A stretch of DNA of 64,000 bases from Streptomyces sp. NRRL F-5135 (GCF_000719775.1 NZ_JOHR01000001.1:801123-865122), one strand, 5' to 3'; positions 35,185 to 42,770 are shown, counted from the first letter of the stretch. Numbers and translations: made by a program. The notes: generated by a model not told the origin, from the letters alone.

Positions 35185-36375
35185 TCAGACCGGCGAGAAC
35201 AGGTGGTCGCTGATGAGCCGGGCGGCGCCGGTGACCCCGGCGACCGGTCCCAACTCGCCCAGGACGATGGGGAGGTTGCCGGTGGCCAGCGGCAGGGACT
35301 GCTTGTAGACCTGGGTGCGGATGCTGGCGAGCAGCGTGTGTCCGAGGCCGGTCACGCCACCGCCGATCACCACGAGACCCGGGTTGAAGAAGCTGACGAG
35401 CCCGGCGATGACCTGTCCGACGTGGTTTCCGCCGGCGCGGATCAGGTCGAGGGCGGTGGCGTCACCGGCCGCCGCCGCGGCGGCGACGTCCACGGCGGTC
35501 AGCCGGCCCGACGTCTCCAGCCGGGCGGCCAGCTCGGGCGAGGCTCCGCTACGGGCCGCCTCCTCGGCGTCCCGGGCGAGCGCGGCCCCGCTGAAGTACG
35601 CCTCCAGGCAGCCCTTGTTGCCACAGGCGCAGGCCCGGCCTTCGGGTACGGCCTGGATGTGGCCGATGTCTCCGGCGCTGCCGGTCGTCCCCCGGTAGAC
35701 ATCGCCGCCGACCACGATCCCGCAGCCGATGCCGGTGCCGATCTTGACGCAGAGGAAGTCGTCCACGGAGCGGGCCACGCCCGCGTGCTGCTCCCCCATC
35801 GCCATCAGGTTCACATCGTTGTCGACCATGACCGGGCAGCCGAGTTCCTGGCTGAGCGCCTCCCGCACGGGGAAGCCGTCCCAGCCCGGCATGATCGGCG
35901 GCGCGACCGGGACGCCTTCGGGGAAGCGCACCGGGCCCGGGACGCCTATCCCCGCCCCGTCGAACTCCTCGGCGAGACCGGAGACCTTGAGCTTGGCGGC
36001 CATGACGAGCACCTGCTCGAAGACCGCGACCGGCCCCTCCCGGACGTCCATGGGGTGAGTGAGATGTCCCAGCACCTCCAGCTCCGCGTTGGTCACGGCC
36101 ACGTCGATGGAGGTGGCGCCGATGTCGACGCCGAGGAAGCGCATGCCCGGCGCGAGCCGGATGTTGTGGGAGCGGCGGCCTCCGCGCGAGGCGGCGAGTC
36201 CGTCGGCGACCACCAGACCGGTCTCCAGCAGCCGGTCCACCTCGACGGCGAGCTTGGAGCGGGAGAGGTCGACCTGGTCGCCGAGTTGCGCACGGGAATT
36301 GGGGCCACCGTCGCGCAACAGTCGGAGCAGTCGCGCCTGGTGCGCGTTCGCGGGCCGTGCGGTCATACGTCTCAC
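35185..36375 (-). CDS. ROK-family transcriptional regulator
   Basis: 396 residues. The N-terminal winged helix (about 8-70; SRAQLGDQVDLSRSKLAVEVDRLLETGLV) binds DNA, and the C-terminal domain is an actin-like ROK fold with FLGVDIGATSIDVAVT near residue 80 and the structural-zinc motif CACGNKGCLEAYFSG near 252. Such proteins sense a sugar and repress catabolic operons. GTG 36375 is chosen because GGGGAGG stands five to six bases upstream; ATG 36366 is the alternative. A -10-like GATAAT (minus strand, 36407-36402) lies 27 bases before the start. It is upstream of and co-directional with the ribose-type ABC operon and probably controls it. Confidence 0.86.
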   Translation of the reverse strand: MRRMTARPANAHQARLLRLLRDGGPNSRAQLGDQVDLSRSKLAVEVDRLLETGLVVADGLAASRGGRRSHNIRLAPGMRFLGVDIGATSIDVAVTNAELEVLGHLTHPMDVREGPVAVFEQVLVMAAKLKVSGLAEEFDGAGIGVPGPVRFPEGVPVAPPIMPGWDGFPVREALSQELGCPVMVDNDVNLMAMGEQHAGVARSVDDFLCVKIGTGIGCGIVVGGDVYRGTTGSAGDIGHIQAVPEGRACACGNKGCLEAYFSGAALARDAEEAARSGASPELAARLETSGRLTAVDVAAAAAAGDATALDLIRAGGNHVGQVIAGLVSFFNPGLVVIGGGVTGLGHTLLASIRTQVYKQSLPLATGNLPIVLGELGPVAGVTGAARLISDHLFSPV

Positions 36376-36560
36376 GCGCCCCTCCCCGCCTCTCGGCTGT
36401 GATTATCGGGCTTTTGAGGGAACGTAGCAGCGCTTGCCCGCAGGGGGAAGAAGTTGCGCGCGAATCAGTCCCAACTTTCTCCACACCGAGGACAAAGGTC
36501 GGTGGAGCCGCCCGGGGACGGCCGTCGGCGGAACCGTCGGCGACTCCTGAGTCTCGTCGG

Positions 36561-36608
36561 CCGGTGTTCGCGCCGACCGGTGTTCTCGCCGGCCGGTGTT
36601 CTCATCGA
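36561..36608. repeat. Three tandem 16-bp repeats CCGGTGTTCTCGCCGG
   Basis: Units start at 36561, 36577 and 36593 and differ at a few positions. They lie in the 279-bp gap between the MerR-gene stop and the ROK-gene start. The unit ends are palindromic (CCGG...CCGG). It may be a 3' structural element of the MerR transcript or a slipped-strand expansion; no function is known. Confidence 0.6.
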
Positions 36609-36654
36609 CGGCGCGCTCTCGTCGGCCGGCGACCGCTGCCTCGCCCGGGGCGTC

Positions 36655-37431
36655 TCATCCGCGCTCGCGGAGGTACGCCTCCAGCTCGGCGGCCCCGGTC
36701 AGCATCGCCCGCCCGCGCGTGGACAGCCGGCCGTGCCAGTCGCGCAGTGCGGCCTCCAGCGGCTTCAGCCCGCCGGCCGCCCGCACCTGGGCGATCAGCG
36801 GGGCGATCCGCTCCAGCGGGTAGCCGCCCCGCCTGAGCTGGTGGGCCAGCCGGGCGTCCCGTACGTCGGCCTCGTCGTAGACGCGGTACCCGGTCAGCGG
36901 GTCGCGGCGCGGGCGGACCAGTCCGGCGCGCTCCCATGTGCGCAGCGTCGCGGGCCGGACGCCGAGCTCGTCCGCGAGCGGCCCGATGAACGTGCCACCG
37001 GCCCCGGACCCCGCGCCCGGCTCGCGCACCGTGACCTGCCCGGCCCCCGGGCCGGGCGCGGACGCCGCGGTGGGCTCCAGGTCACGCAGGGCGCTCTCCA
37101 CGGCCTGGAGGGTCCGGCGGTCGTCCAGGAGCTGGGCGTGGCTCTCGTCGATGAGGCGGAACGCCTCCTCGGCCGCCCCCTCGTTCACCGCCCGCATGAT
37201 CGACGTCGCCGTCGGACGGCCGTGGCCGGGCACCAGGGCGAGGAACGCGCGCAGGGCCCGCGCGTGCAGCGAGGTATAGGCGCGGTAGCCGTGGGGGGTG
37301 CGACGCGCGGCCGGAAGGATGCCCGCCTCCTCGTAGTTCCTGACCGCCTGCGTGGACAGACCGTGCACGCGTGCCAGATCAACCGGCCTGAGCCGCTCGC
37401 CACGCTCACTGTTTTGAAGGTTTCGCCCCAT
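36655..37431 (-). CDS. TioE-type MerR-family regulator with two MerR DNA-binding domains
   Basis: 258 residues from ATG 37431 (weak AGGA four bases upstream). Two MerR-type winged helices are present in one chain. The first (about 13-85) reads RPVDLARVHGLSTQAVRNYEEAGILPAARR; the second (about 130-200) reads GPLADELGVRPATLRTWERAGLVRPRRDPLTGYRVY. A Pro/Ala-rich linker joins them. The TioE family shares this double-headed plan, which is unusual because ordinary MerR proteins dimerise through a C-terminal coil. It is divergent from the erythromycin-esterase-like gene, and the 58-bp shared region is almost filled by two palindromes that are its likely operators. Confidence 0.85.
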   Translation of the reverse strand: MGRNLQNSERGERLRPVDLARVHGLSTQAVRNYEEAGILPAARRTPHGYRAYTSLHARALRAFLALVPGHGRPTATSIMRAVNEGAAEEAFRLIDESHAQLLDDRRTLQAVESALRDLEPTAASAPGPGAGQVTVREPGAGSGAGGTFIGPLADELGVRPATLRTWERAGLVRPRRDPLTGYRVYDEADVRDARLAHQLRRGGYPLERIAPLIAQVRAAGGLKPLEAALRDWHGRLSTRGRAMLTGAAELEAYLRERG

Positions 37432-37452
37432 GGTCCTGCCGATATCGCGAGA

Positions 37453-37487
37453 AAGTTTCAACCGAAACTTCAACGATACCGTTGAAG
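37453..37487. promoter_or_regulatory. Overlapping palindromic operators between the MerR and erythromycin-esterase-like genes
   Basis: AAGTTTC-AACC-GAAACTT (37453-37470) and CTTCAACG-ATAC-CGTTGAAG (37468-37487) are both perfect inverted repeats and share three bases. They occupy the start region between divergent genes. A -10-like ATACCG lies inside the second one, just before ATG 37490, which would make the esterase transcript leaderless. Confidence 0.7.
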
Positions 37488-37489
37488 GC

Positions 37490-38692
37490 ATGGACGCCGA
37501 CATCAAGGAAACCGCCCGTGCCGTCGAGGCGGCCGCCGTCACGAGGCTGCTCCCGGCCCGGCCGCGGCTGCTCGCCCTGGGGGAGCCCACTCACGGCGAG
37601 GACACTCTGCTCGACCTGCGCAACGAGCTTTTCCGGCAGCTTGTCGAGCAGGAGGGCCGCCGGACGATCGCGATCGAGAGCGACTGCCTGATGGGCCTGG
37701 TCGTGGACGACTACGTCACCTCGGGCACGGGCACCCTCGACGAGGTCATGGAGCGCGGGTTCAGTCACGGGTGGGGCGCGTCCGCGGCCAACCGCGAACT
37801 CGTGCGCTGGATGCGCGCTTACAACGAAGGCCGGCCCGCGTCCGAGCGGGTCCGCTTCGCCGGCTTCGACGGCCCGCTGGAGATCACCCACGCCGCGAGC
37901 CCCCGGCGGGCGCTCACCGCACTCCACGACCACCTCTCGGCCCTGGTGGACGCGGACCTGCTGCCCTGCACCGCGGAAACGCTCGACCGCCTGCTCGGCG
38001 CCGACGACCGGTGGACCGATCCCGCGGCCATGACGGACCCGGCCCGGTCCGTGGGGCAGTCGGCCGAGGCCAGGGAGCTGCGGCTGTTCGCCGACGACCT
38101 GGTGGCACTGCTGGACGCGCAGACCCCGCACCTGATCACGGCGGCCTCGCGGGACGCCTGGGACCGGGCACGTCTGTACGGGCGCACCGCCACCGGACTG
38201 CTGCGCTACCACTTCTGGATGGCCGACGCGTCCCCCGCCCGCATGACGCGGCTGTGCGCGCTGCGGGACGTGATGATGGCCCACAACCTCCTCGCCGTCG
38301 CCGAACGGGGCCCGGCACTGGTCCACGCCCACAACAGCCATCTCCAGCGGGAGAAGAGCACGATGCGGATGTGGCAGGGGCCGGTGGAGTGGTGGAGCGC
38401 CGGTGCGCTGGTGAGTGCCCGGCTCGGCGAGGAGTACGCCTTCGTGGCCACGGCCCTCGGCACGATCCGGCACCAGGGGGTGGACACCCCGCCGCCGGAC
38501 ACCATCGAAGGCCTCCTGTACGCGCTCCCGGAGGACCGCTACGTCGTCGACTCCTCCCGGCTGGCCACCGCCCTCGGTGACACACTGCCCGCGCCCCGCG
38601 TTTCCCCTTGGTACGGCTACGCCCCACTCGACCCGGCCCACCTGGCCGGGATCGACGGGATGGTGTTCGTCAAGGACGTGAGGCGGGGCTGA
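37490..38692 (+). CDS. Erythromycin esterase family protein
   Basis: 400 residues from ATG 37490. The Ere/succinoglycan-biosynthesis fold is recognised by ALGEPTHGEDTLLDLRNELF (catalytic-base histidine at H35), IAIESDCLMGLVVDDY (E63), RFAGFDGPLEITHA, RYHFWMADASPARMTRLCALRD and ALVHAHNSHLQREKS. Family members hydrolyse macrolide lactones, but most chromosomal homologues have no known substrate, so resistance should not be assumed. There is no ribosome-binding site at the usual distance; either the mRNA is leaderless or translation begins at ATG 37430, which would overlap the MerR start codon on the other strand. The divergent double-MerR regulator probably controls expression in response to a small molecule. 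Confidence 0.85.
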   Translation: MDADIKETARAVEAAAVTRLLPARPRLLALGEPTHGEDTLLDLRNELFRQLVEQEGRRTIAIESDCLMGLVVDDYVTSGTGTLDEVMERGFSHGWGASAANRELVRWMRAYNEGRPASERVRFAGFDGPLEITHAASPRRALTALHDHLSALVDADLLPCTAETLDRLLGADDRWTDPAAMTDPARSVGQSAEARELRLFADDLVALLDAQTPHLITAASRDAWDRARLYGRTATGLLRYHFWMADASPARMTRLCALRDVMMAHNLLAVAERGPALVHAHNSHLQREKSTMRMWQGPVEWWSAGALVSARLGEEYAFVATALGTIRHQGVDTPPPDTIEGLLYALPEDRYVVDSSRLATALGDTLPAPRVSPWYGYAPLDPAHLAGIDGMVFVKDVRRG

Positions 38693-38761
38693 CGCCCACG
38701 GGGTACGAGTCGCGGGCGCCGGCCGCCGGCCGCCGAGGAGGTGAGCGGCCGAGGGGCGCGG

Positions 38762-39439
38762 TCAGCCGCGCTCGCGCTGGTGGTACGTCGTACGCGTGTG
38801 TTCCGTGTGCGCCCTCATGACCTCCGTCGCGCGCGCTTCGTCCCGGGCCGAGATCGCGTCGATCAGATCACGGTGCTCGATCCATGACTGCTTGCCCCGC
38901 TGCCGTGCGACCGGCGTGTAGTACCAGCGCACCCGGCGGTCCACCTGCCCGGCCAGCTCCGCCAGGACGACATTGCCCGCCAGTTCCATGACCTTGGCAT
39001 GGAAGGCCGCGTTCGTGGCGACCGCGAGATCCACGTCGTCGTCCGCCACGGCCTGCTCGCCCACGGCGCACAGCGCCTCCAGCTCGCGGATCCCGGCGGA
39101 GCCGGAGGTCGCGGCGGCCAGCCGGGCCGCCTCGGCCTCCAGGAGGGTACGGACCGAGAGCAGTTGGTCCGCCTCCTCCTCGGTCGGTTCATGGACGAAC
39201 GCGCCCTGGGCCGGGCGCAGATCGACCCAGCCCTCCGTGTTCAGGCGCTGGAGCGCCTCGCGCACCGGCTGCCGGGAAACGCCGAGGTGGCCCGCCAGTT
39301 CGCTCTCGACCAGGTGCTGCCCCGGCTGGAGGGCGCGGGTCGTGATCAGTTCGAGCAGGGCCTCGTACACACGCTCACGCAGCGGCCCCGGCCGTTCGAG
39401 CTTGGGCACGGCTCCCTGCGCCAACTTCGCGGACAGCAT
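38762..39439 (-). CDS. GntR-family regulator, FCD type
   Basis: 225 residues; AGGAGGGGG lies seven bases before ATG 39439. The winged helix (about 18-85) contains LRERVYEALLELITTRALQPG and ESELAGHLGVSRQPVREALQRL. The helical FCD domain (about 92-220) has the metal-binding set of Asp and three His: NAAFHAKVMELAGN, EHRDLIDAI and RAHTEHTR. FCD proteins bind an organic acid and a metal, and repress catabolic genes. A degenerate copy of the GCATACAGTATGC palindrome lies 81-93 bp upstream of its start, suggesting autoregulation, and better copies occur at 8640-8665 and 42594-42606. An oxalate- or formate-related ligand is therefore the best guess. Confidence 0.86.
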   Translation of the reverse strand: MLSAKLAQGAVPKLERPGPLRERVYEALLELITTRALQPGQHLVESELAGHLGVSRQPVREALQRLNTEGWVDLRPAQGAFVHEPTEEEADQLLSVRTLLEAEAARLAAATSGSAGIRELEALCAVGEQAVADDDVDLAVATNAAFHAKVMELAGNVVLAELAGQVDRRVRWYYTPVARQRGKQSWIEHRDLIDAISARDEARATEVMRAHTEHTRTTYHQRERG

Positions 39440-39519
39440 GCGCGGTCCCCCTCCTGACGACGGTGTCGAAAGACCGGTGCGGGGCCGCGTCGCGCGACCC
39501 GCACCAGCGATTGGCTATC

Positions 39520-39532
39520 GTCTACAGTCTAC
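39520..39532. promoter_or_regulatory. Degenerate GntR operator-like site upstream of the GntR gene
   Basis: GTCTACAGTCTAC agrees with GCATACAGTATGC at 9 of 13 positions and is nearly symmetric. On the minus strand TAGACT or GATAGC in the same stretch could be a -10 element of the GntR gene, so binding would block transcription. Confidence 0.4.
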
Positions 39533-39616
39533 CGAGAACCGTTGCCTTCCTGACGGTCTTGGGAAGACGGGGATCAGGCGGAGACGGTTCCCCGGGCACC
39601 GCGGACCGGCACGTGC

Positions 39617-39711
39617 GTGGCACGCACGGTGCGGCGTGGCACGCACGGTGCGGCGTGGCACGCACGGTGCGGCGTGGCACGCACGGTGCGGCGTGGCACG
39701 CACGGTGCGGC
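39617..39711. repeat. Five perfect tandem copies of a 19-bp repeat
   Basis: The unit GTGGCACGCACGGTGCGGC is repeated five times with no mismatch (starts at 39617, 39636, 39655, 39674 and 39693), preceded by a partial unit and followed by a degenerate one. It lies between the FabH-like stop (39743) and the GntR start, in the 303-bp gap. Each unit contains GCAC-G-GTGC, and neighbouring units can pair through GTGCG/CGCAC, so the RNA would form a row of hairpins. The perfect identity implies recent expansion. Confidence 0.85.
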
Positions 39712-39742
39712 ACGGTCCGGCGCCCGGGGGACGCGCGGCCGG

Positions 39743-40690
39743 TCAGGGGCAGCGCACGACCTGTCCCGCGTAGGAGAGGTTCCCTCCGAAGCCGAACAGC
39801 AGGGCCGGGGCCCCCGACTCGACCTCTCCCCTGGCCACCAGCTTGGACAGGGCCATCGGTATCGAGGCCGCGGACGTGTTGCCGGACTCCACCACGTCGC
39901 GGGCGATCACCGCGTTGACGGCGCCGATCTTCTGGGCGACGGGCTCGATGATCCGCAGATTGGCCTGGTGCAGCACGACCGCCGCCAGATCTTCGGGGGC
40001 GACGCCGGCCCGCTCGCAGACCTGGCGTGCGATCGGCGGCAGCTGGGTGGTGGCCCAGCGGTAGACCGTCTGCCCCTCCTGCGCGAACCGCGGCGGGGTG
40101 CCCTCGATCCGCACCGCGCGCCCCATCTGGGGAACGGATCCCCAGAGCACGGGACTGATCCCCGGCCCCTCGCCCTCCCCGGCCGCCACGACGACCGCCG
40201 CGCCCGCGCCGTCGCCGACCAGGACGCAGGACGTACGGTCGGTCCAGTCTGCGACGGCGGACATGCTGTCCGCGCCGATGACCAGGGCCCGGGCCGCCGA
40301 GCCCGCGCGTATCGCGTGGTCGGCGGTGGCGAGCGCGTGGGTGAACCCCGCGCACACGACGTTGAGGTCCATCACCGCCGGCGACTCCATCGACAGCCGC
40401 GCGGCGACCCGGGCGGCCGTGTTCGGTGACCGGTCGGTCGCGGTGGAGGTGGCGACCAGGACGAGGTCGATGTCCGCCGGGGTGAGCCCGGCCGAGGCGA
40501 GCGCCTTGGCCGCCGCGTGGGCGGCCAGCTCGTCCACGGGCTCGTCGGGGCCCGAGACATGCCGGGTCTTGATGCCGACCCTGCTGCTGATCCACTCGTC
40601 GTTGGTGTCCACCATGACCGCGAGATCGTCGTTGGTGAGCACCTTGGCGGGCTGATAGTGCCCGAGCGCGGCGATACGAGTGCCCGTCAT
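39743..40690 (-). CDS. Beta-ketoacyl-ACP synthase III (FabH family)
   Basis: 315 residues, ATG 40690 with AAAGGGGG eight bases upstream. The thiolase-fold triad is complete: C113 in DLNVVCAGFTHAL, H241 in VVLHQANLRI and N271 in ESGNTSAASIP. TNDEWISSRVGIKTRH is the family N-terminal motif. The enzyme condenses an acyl-CoA starter with malonyl-ACP, or acts as an acyl-CoA ketosynthase in a special pathway. It is not next to fabD, acpP or fabF, so it is probably not the main fatty-acid initiation enzyme. A TTGACA-like -35 box is present on the minus strand near 40740. The 5-copy repeat array follows its stop codon. Confidence 0.85.
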   Translation of the reverse strand: MTGTRIAALGHYQPAKVLTNDDLAVMVDTNDEWISSRVGIKTRHVSGPDEPVDELAAHAAAKALASAGLTPADIDLVLVATSTATDRSPNTAARVAARLSMESPAVMDLNVVCAGFTHALATADHAIRAGSAARALVIGADSMSAVADWTDRTSCVLVGDGAGAAVVVAAGEGEGPGISPVLWGSVPQMGRAVRIEGTPPRFAQEGQTVYRWATTQLPPIARQVCERAGVAPEDLAAVVLHQANLRIIEPVAQKIGAVNAVIARDVVESGNTSAASIPMALSKLVARGEVESGAPALLFGFGGNLSYAGQVVRCP

Positions 40691-40817
40691 GCCCGGGACC
40701 CCCTTTGTTGTCGGTCGTCAGGAATCCTCAAGTGTTGTCAAGGACTCATGAGTAACCGTGCAGGGGATCCGACAGGATTCAACCCCTCCGGTTGGAGACT
40801 CCACCACATCATGATCG

Positions 40818-41009
40818 TCAACCGGTGAACAACTGGGCGGCCTTGAGCACCAGCTCGTAGACCCCGTACGCCAGCGGGATCCCCACCCAGAGCCACGCGA
40901 AAACGATCAGACCGGTACGGCGTGACGCTTCGGGCGCACCGGGCCGCGCTGGGGCCTCGGGCGCGGTGCCGCCGGGGGACGAACTGCTCGGAGACGGGCT
41001 ACCGGCCAT
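40818..41009 (-). CDS. Small single-span partner of the OFA carrier (MFS transporter small subunit)
   Basis: 63 residues from ATG 41009. A Ser/Pro/Ala-rich N-terminal half precedes one membrane helix (RTGLIVFAWLWVGIPLAYGVYELVLKAAQLF). The start lies inside the last 11 bp of the upstream carrier gene, in another frame, with GGAGG about seven bases before it, so its translation is coupled to the carrier. Actinomycete OFA carriers are often followed by such a gene, and NCBI uses the name MFS transporter small subunit. It is presumed to stabilise or modulate the carrier; nothing else is known. Confidence 0.78.
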   Translation of the reverse strand: MAGSPSPSSSSPGGTAPEAPARPGAPEASRRTGLIVFAWLWVGIPLAYGVYELVLKAAQLFTG

Positions 41010-42438
41010 CGGCGGCCTCCTTCGGTGCGGGGGTTGTGCCGGAGGCGGAGGTGGATGTGGCGGCGGGGGCGGATGCGGTCGCGGCTGCGGTCGCCGTCGC
41101 GGTCGCGGCTGCGATGTCCGTCGCGGGGACATGGTGGCGGGCATGGACGGGCCGGACCAGTTCGTTGGCGACGAAACCGACGACCAGCAGGCCGATCATG
41201 ATCGTGAACGAGAGCCCGTAGAGACCGGCTCCGCTCCGGCCGGCCTCCTCCTGGCTGTCCGCCACCCAGTTGACGATGAGCGGGCCCAGCACACCGGCGG
41301 TGGACCAGGCGGTGAGCAGCCGACCGTGGATCGCGCCGACCTGGTAGGTGCCGAAGAGGTCTTTGAGGTAGGCGGGAATGGTGGCGAAGCCGCCCCCGTA
41401 GAAGGAGAGGATCACCAGCGCGCAGATCACGAAGAGCGGCTTGGAGGCGTCCCCGAACAAGGCGATCAGCAGATACATCACTGCGCCGACGCCCAGGTAG
41501 ACGCGGTAGATGTTCTTGCGGCCGATCAGGTCGGAGGTGGACGACCAGCCGATGCGCCCCGCCATGTTGGCGGCGGAGAGCAGCGCCACGAAACCGGCCG
41601 CGGCCGAGACCGTGACGGGGGTGTCGCTCGTGGCGAAGAAGTCGCTGATCATCGGGGCGGCCTTCTCCAGGATCCCGATACCCGCGGTGACGTTCATGCA
41701 CAGGACGAGCCACAGGAACCAGAACTGCGGGGTGCGGATGGCCGAGCGGGCCGAGACCTGGGGTGTGGCCACGGACGCGGCGTCCGCGGCCCGGCCCGTG
41801 GCGGCGGGGTCGGCGGCCTTCGACCGCCCGTACCCCGGCGGCGGTACGCGGACGAGCAGCACGCCGAGCGTCATGAAGGCCGCGTAGACCAGCCCGTGCG
41901 TCAGGAAGGCGAGGGCGATGCCGTCGCTGTCGTTGCCGTACGTGTCGAGCATCTGCGCGGACCACGGCGAGGCGATGAGCGCGCCGCCGCCGAAGCCCAT
42001 GATGGCGATGCCGGTGGCCATGCCCGGCCGGTCGGGGAACCACTTGATCAGCGTGGAGACCGGCGAGATGTAACCGATGCCGAGACCGATGCCGCCGACG
42101 AATCCATAGCCGAGGACGATCAGCCAGTACTGACGGGTGGCGGCGCCGAGCGCGGCGAGCAGGAAGCCGGAGGAGAAGCAGCACAGGGCGACGGTCATGG
42201 CCCAGCGCGGGCCGTTGCGCTCGACGAGCGTGCCGCCGAAGGCGGCGGACAGGCCGAGCATCACGATGCCGAGTTGGAAGGGCAGGGCGCTCTCGGTGCC
42301 GGAGAGACCGAGGGCGGATTCGAGCGATGGCTTGAACACGCTCCAGGCGTACGCCTGGCCGATCGACAGGTGCACCGACAGCGCGGCGGGCGGCACCAGC
42401 CAGCGGCTCCAGCCTGCGGGTGCGATTGGTGGGGTCAT
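40999..42438 (-). CDS. OFA-family MFS carrier (oxalate/formate type), second copy
   Basis: 479 residues with twelve membrane segments. HLSIGQAYAWSVFKPSLES is the classic OFA first-helix motif. GIGLGIGYISPVSTLIKWFPDRPGMATG and GRIGWSSTSDLIGRKNIYRVYL mark the two halves, and FYGGGFATIPAYLKDLFG is also typical. The tail beyond residue 440 is an Ala/Thr/Ser-rich low-complexity stretch. It is closer to the Oxalobacter OxlT-like branch than the carrier at 14076. The upstream region lacks a clear ribosome-binding site, but TAGAGT seven bases before ATG could be a -10 box of a leaderless or short-leader mRNA. fdhD is divergent, and the perfect GntR-type palindrome lies between them, so oxalate or formate is a reasonable substrate. 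Confidence 0.85.
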   Translation of the reverse strand: MTPPIAPAGWSRWLVPPAALSVHLSIGQAYAWSVFKPSLESALGLSGTESALPFQLGIVMLGLSAAFGGTLVERNGPRWAMTVALCCFSSGFLLAALGAATRQYWLIVLGYGFVGGIGLGIGYISPVSTLIKWFPDRPGMATGIAIMGFGGGALIASPWSAQMLDTYGNDSDGIALAFLTHGLVYAAFMTLGVLLVRVPPPGYGRSKAADPAATGRAADAASVATPQVSARSAIRTPQFWFLWLVLCMNVTAGIGILEKAAPMISDFFATSDTPVTVSAAAGFVALLSAANMAGRIGWSSTSDLIGRKNIYRVYLGVGAVMYLLIALFGDASKPLFVICALVILSFYGGGFATIPAYLKDLFGTYQVGAIHGRLLTAWSTAGVLGPLIVNWVADSQEEAGRSGAGLYGLSFTIMIGLLVVGFVANELVRPVHARHHVPATDIAAATATATAAATASAPAATSTSASGTTPAPKEAADGR

Positions 42439-42593
42439 GGTCGCGAACTCTAGGAACCCTCAGCGCGCTTGGGAAGGTCTTCCACGCAGTTCACCGGCCA
42501 TGCGCCAGGACTGGGACGCCGTGATCCACCGGGAGTGGCGGCGCCGTTACCGGGGGCTCGGATCGCGTGGCCCTGTCACCTGCAGGCGTATCC

Positions 42594-42606
42594 GCATACT
42601 GTATGC
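42594..42606. promoter_or_regulatory. Perfect GntR-type palindrome GCATACTGTATGC
   Basis: A 13-bp palindrome with one central base lies midway in the 332-bp region between the divergent OFA carrier and fdhD genes. CACAA-GGCT-TTGTG follows at 42606-42619 and CGTGA-GAGA-TCACG at about 42636-42649. The first matches the sites before the ThDP gene and the GntR gene. The region otherwise contains no gene. Confidence 0.65.
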
Positions 42607-42677
42607 ACAAGGCTTTGTGTCCGGGACAATGAGATCGTGAGAGATCACGTCACCGCGCGAACGATCCGGTGACACCG

Positions 42678-42760
42678 GCAACTCCGTAATCTCTCAACTC
42701 CGCAACCCCTGCAACTCGCAACCTCTGCAACCTCGTAACCTCGCAACCTCTGCAACAAGG
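42678..42760 (+). other. CA-rich, G-poor leader with CAAC repeats before fdhD
   Basis: About eight units of the type CAACCTCTG, CAACTCCG or CAACCTCG follow one another directly upstream of the ribosome-binding purines (AAGG) of fdhD. The stretch has very few G residues, unlike all surrounding DNA, and would be single-stranded in RNA. It may keep the translation start open or serve as a ribosome stand-by or protein-binding site. Confidence 0.5.
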
Positions 42761-42770
42761 GCTGATCACC

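Noticed and set aside
37490..38692. Macrolide resistance gene
   Set aside because: The family includes macrolide esterases, but most chromosomal members have no shown activity on macrolides. The sequence supports only the family name.
39617..39711. CRISPR array
   Set aside because: The 19-bp units are directly adjacent with no unique spacers, and no cas genes are present.
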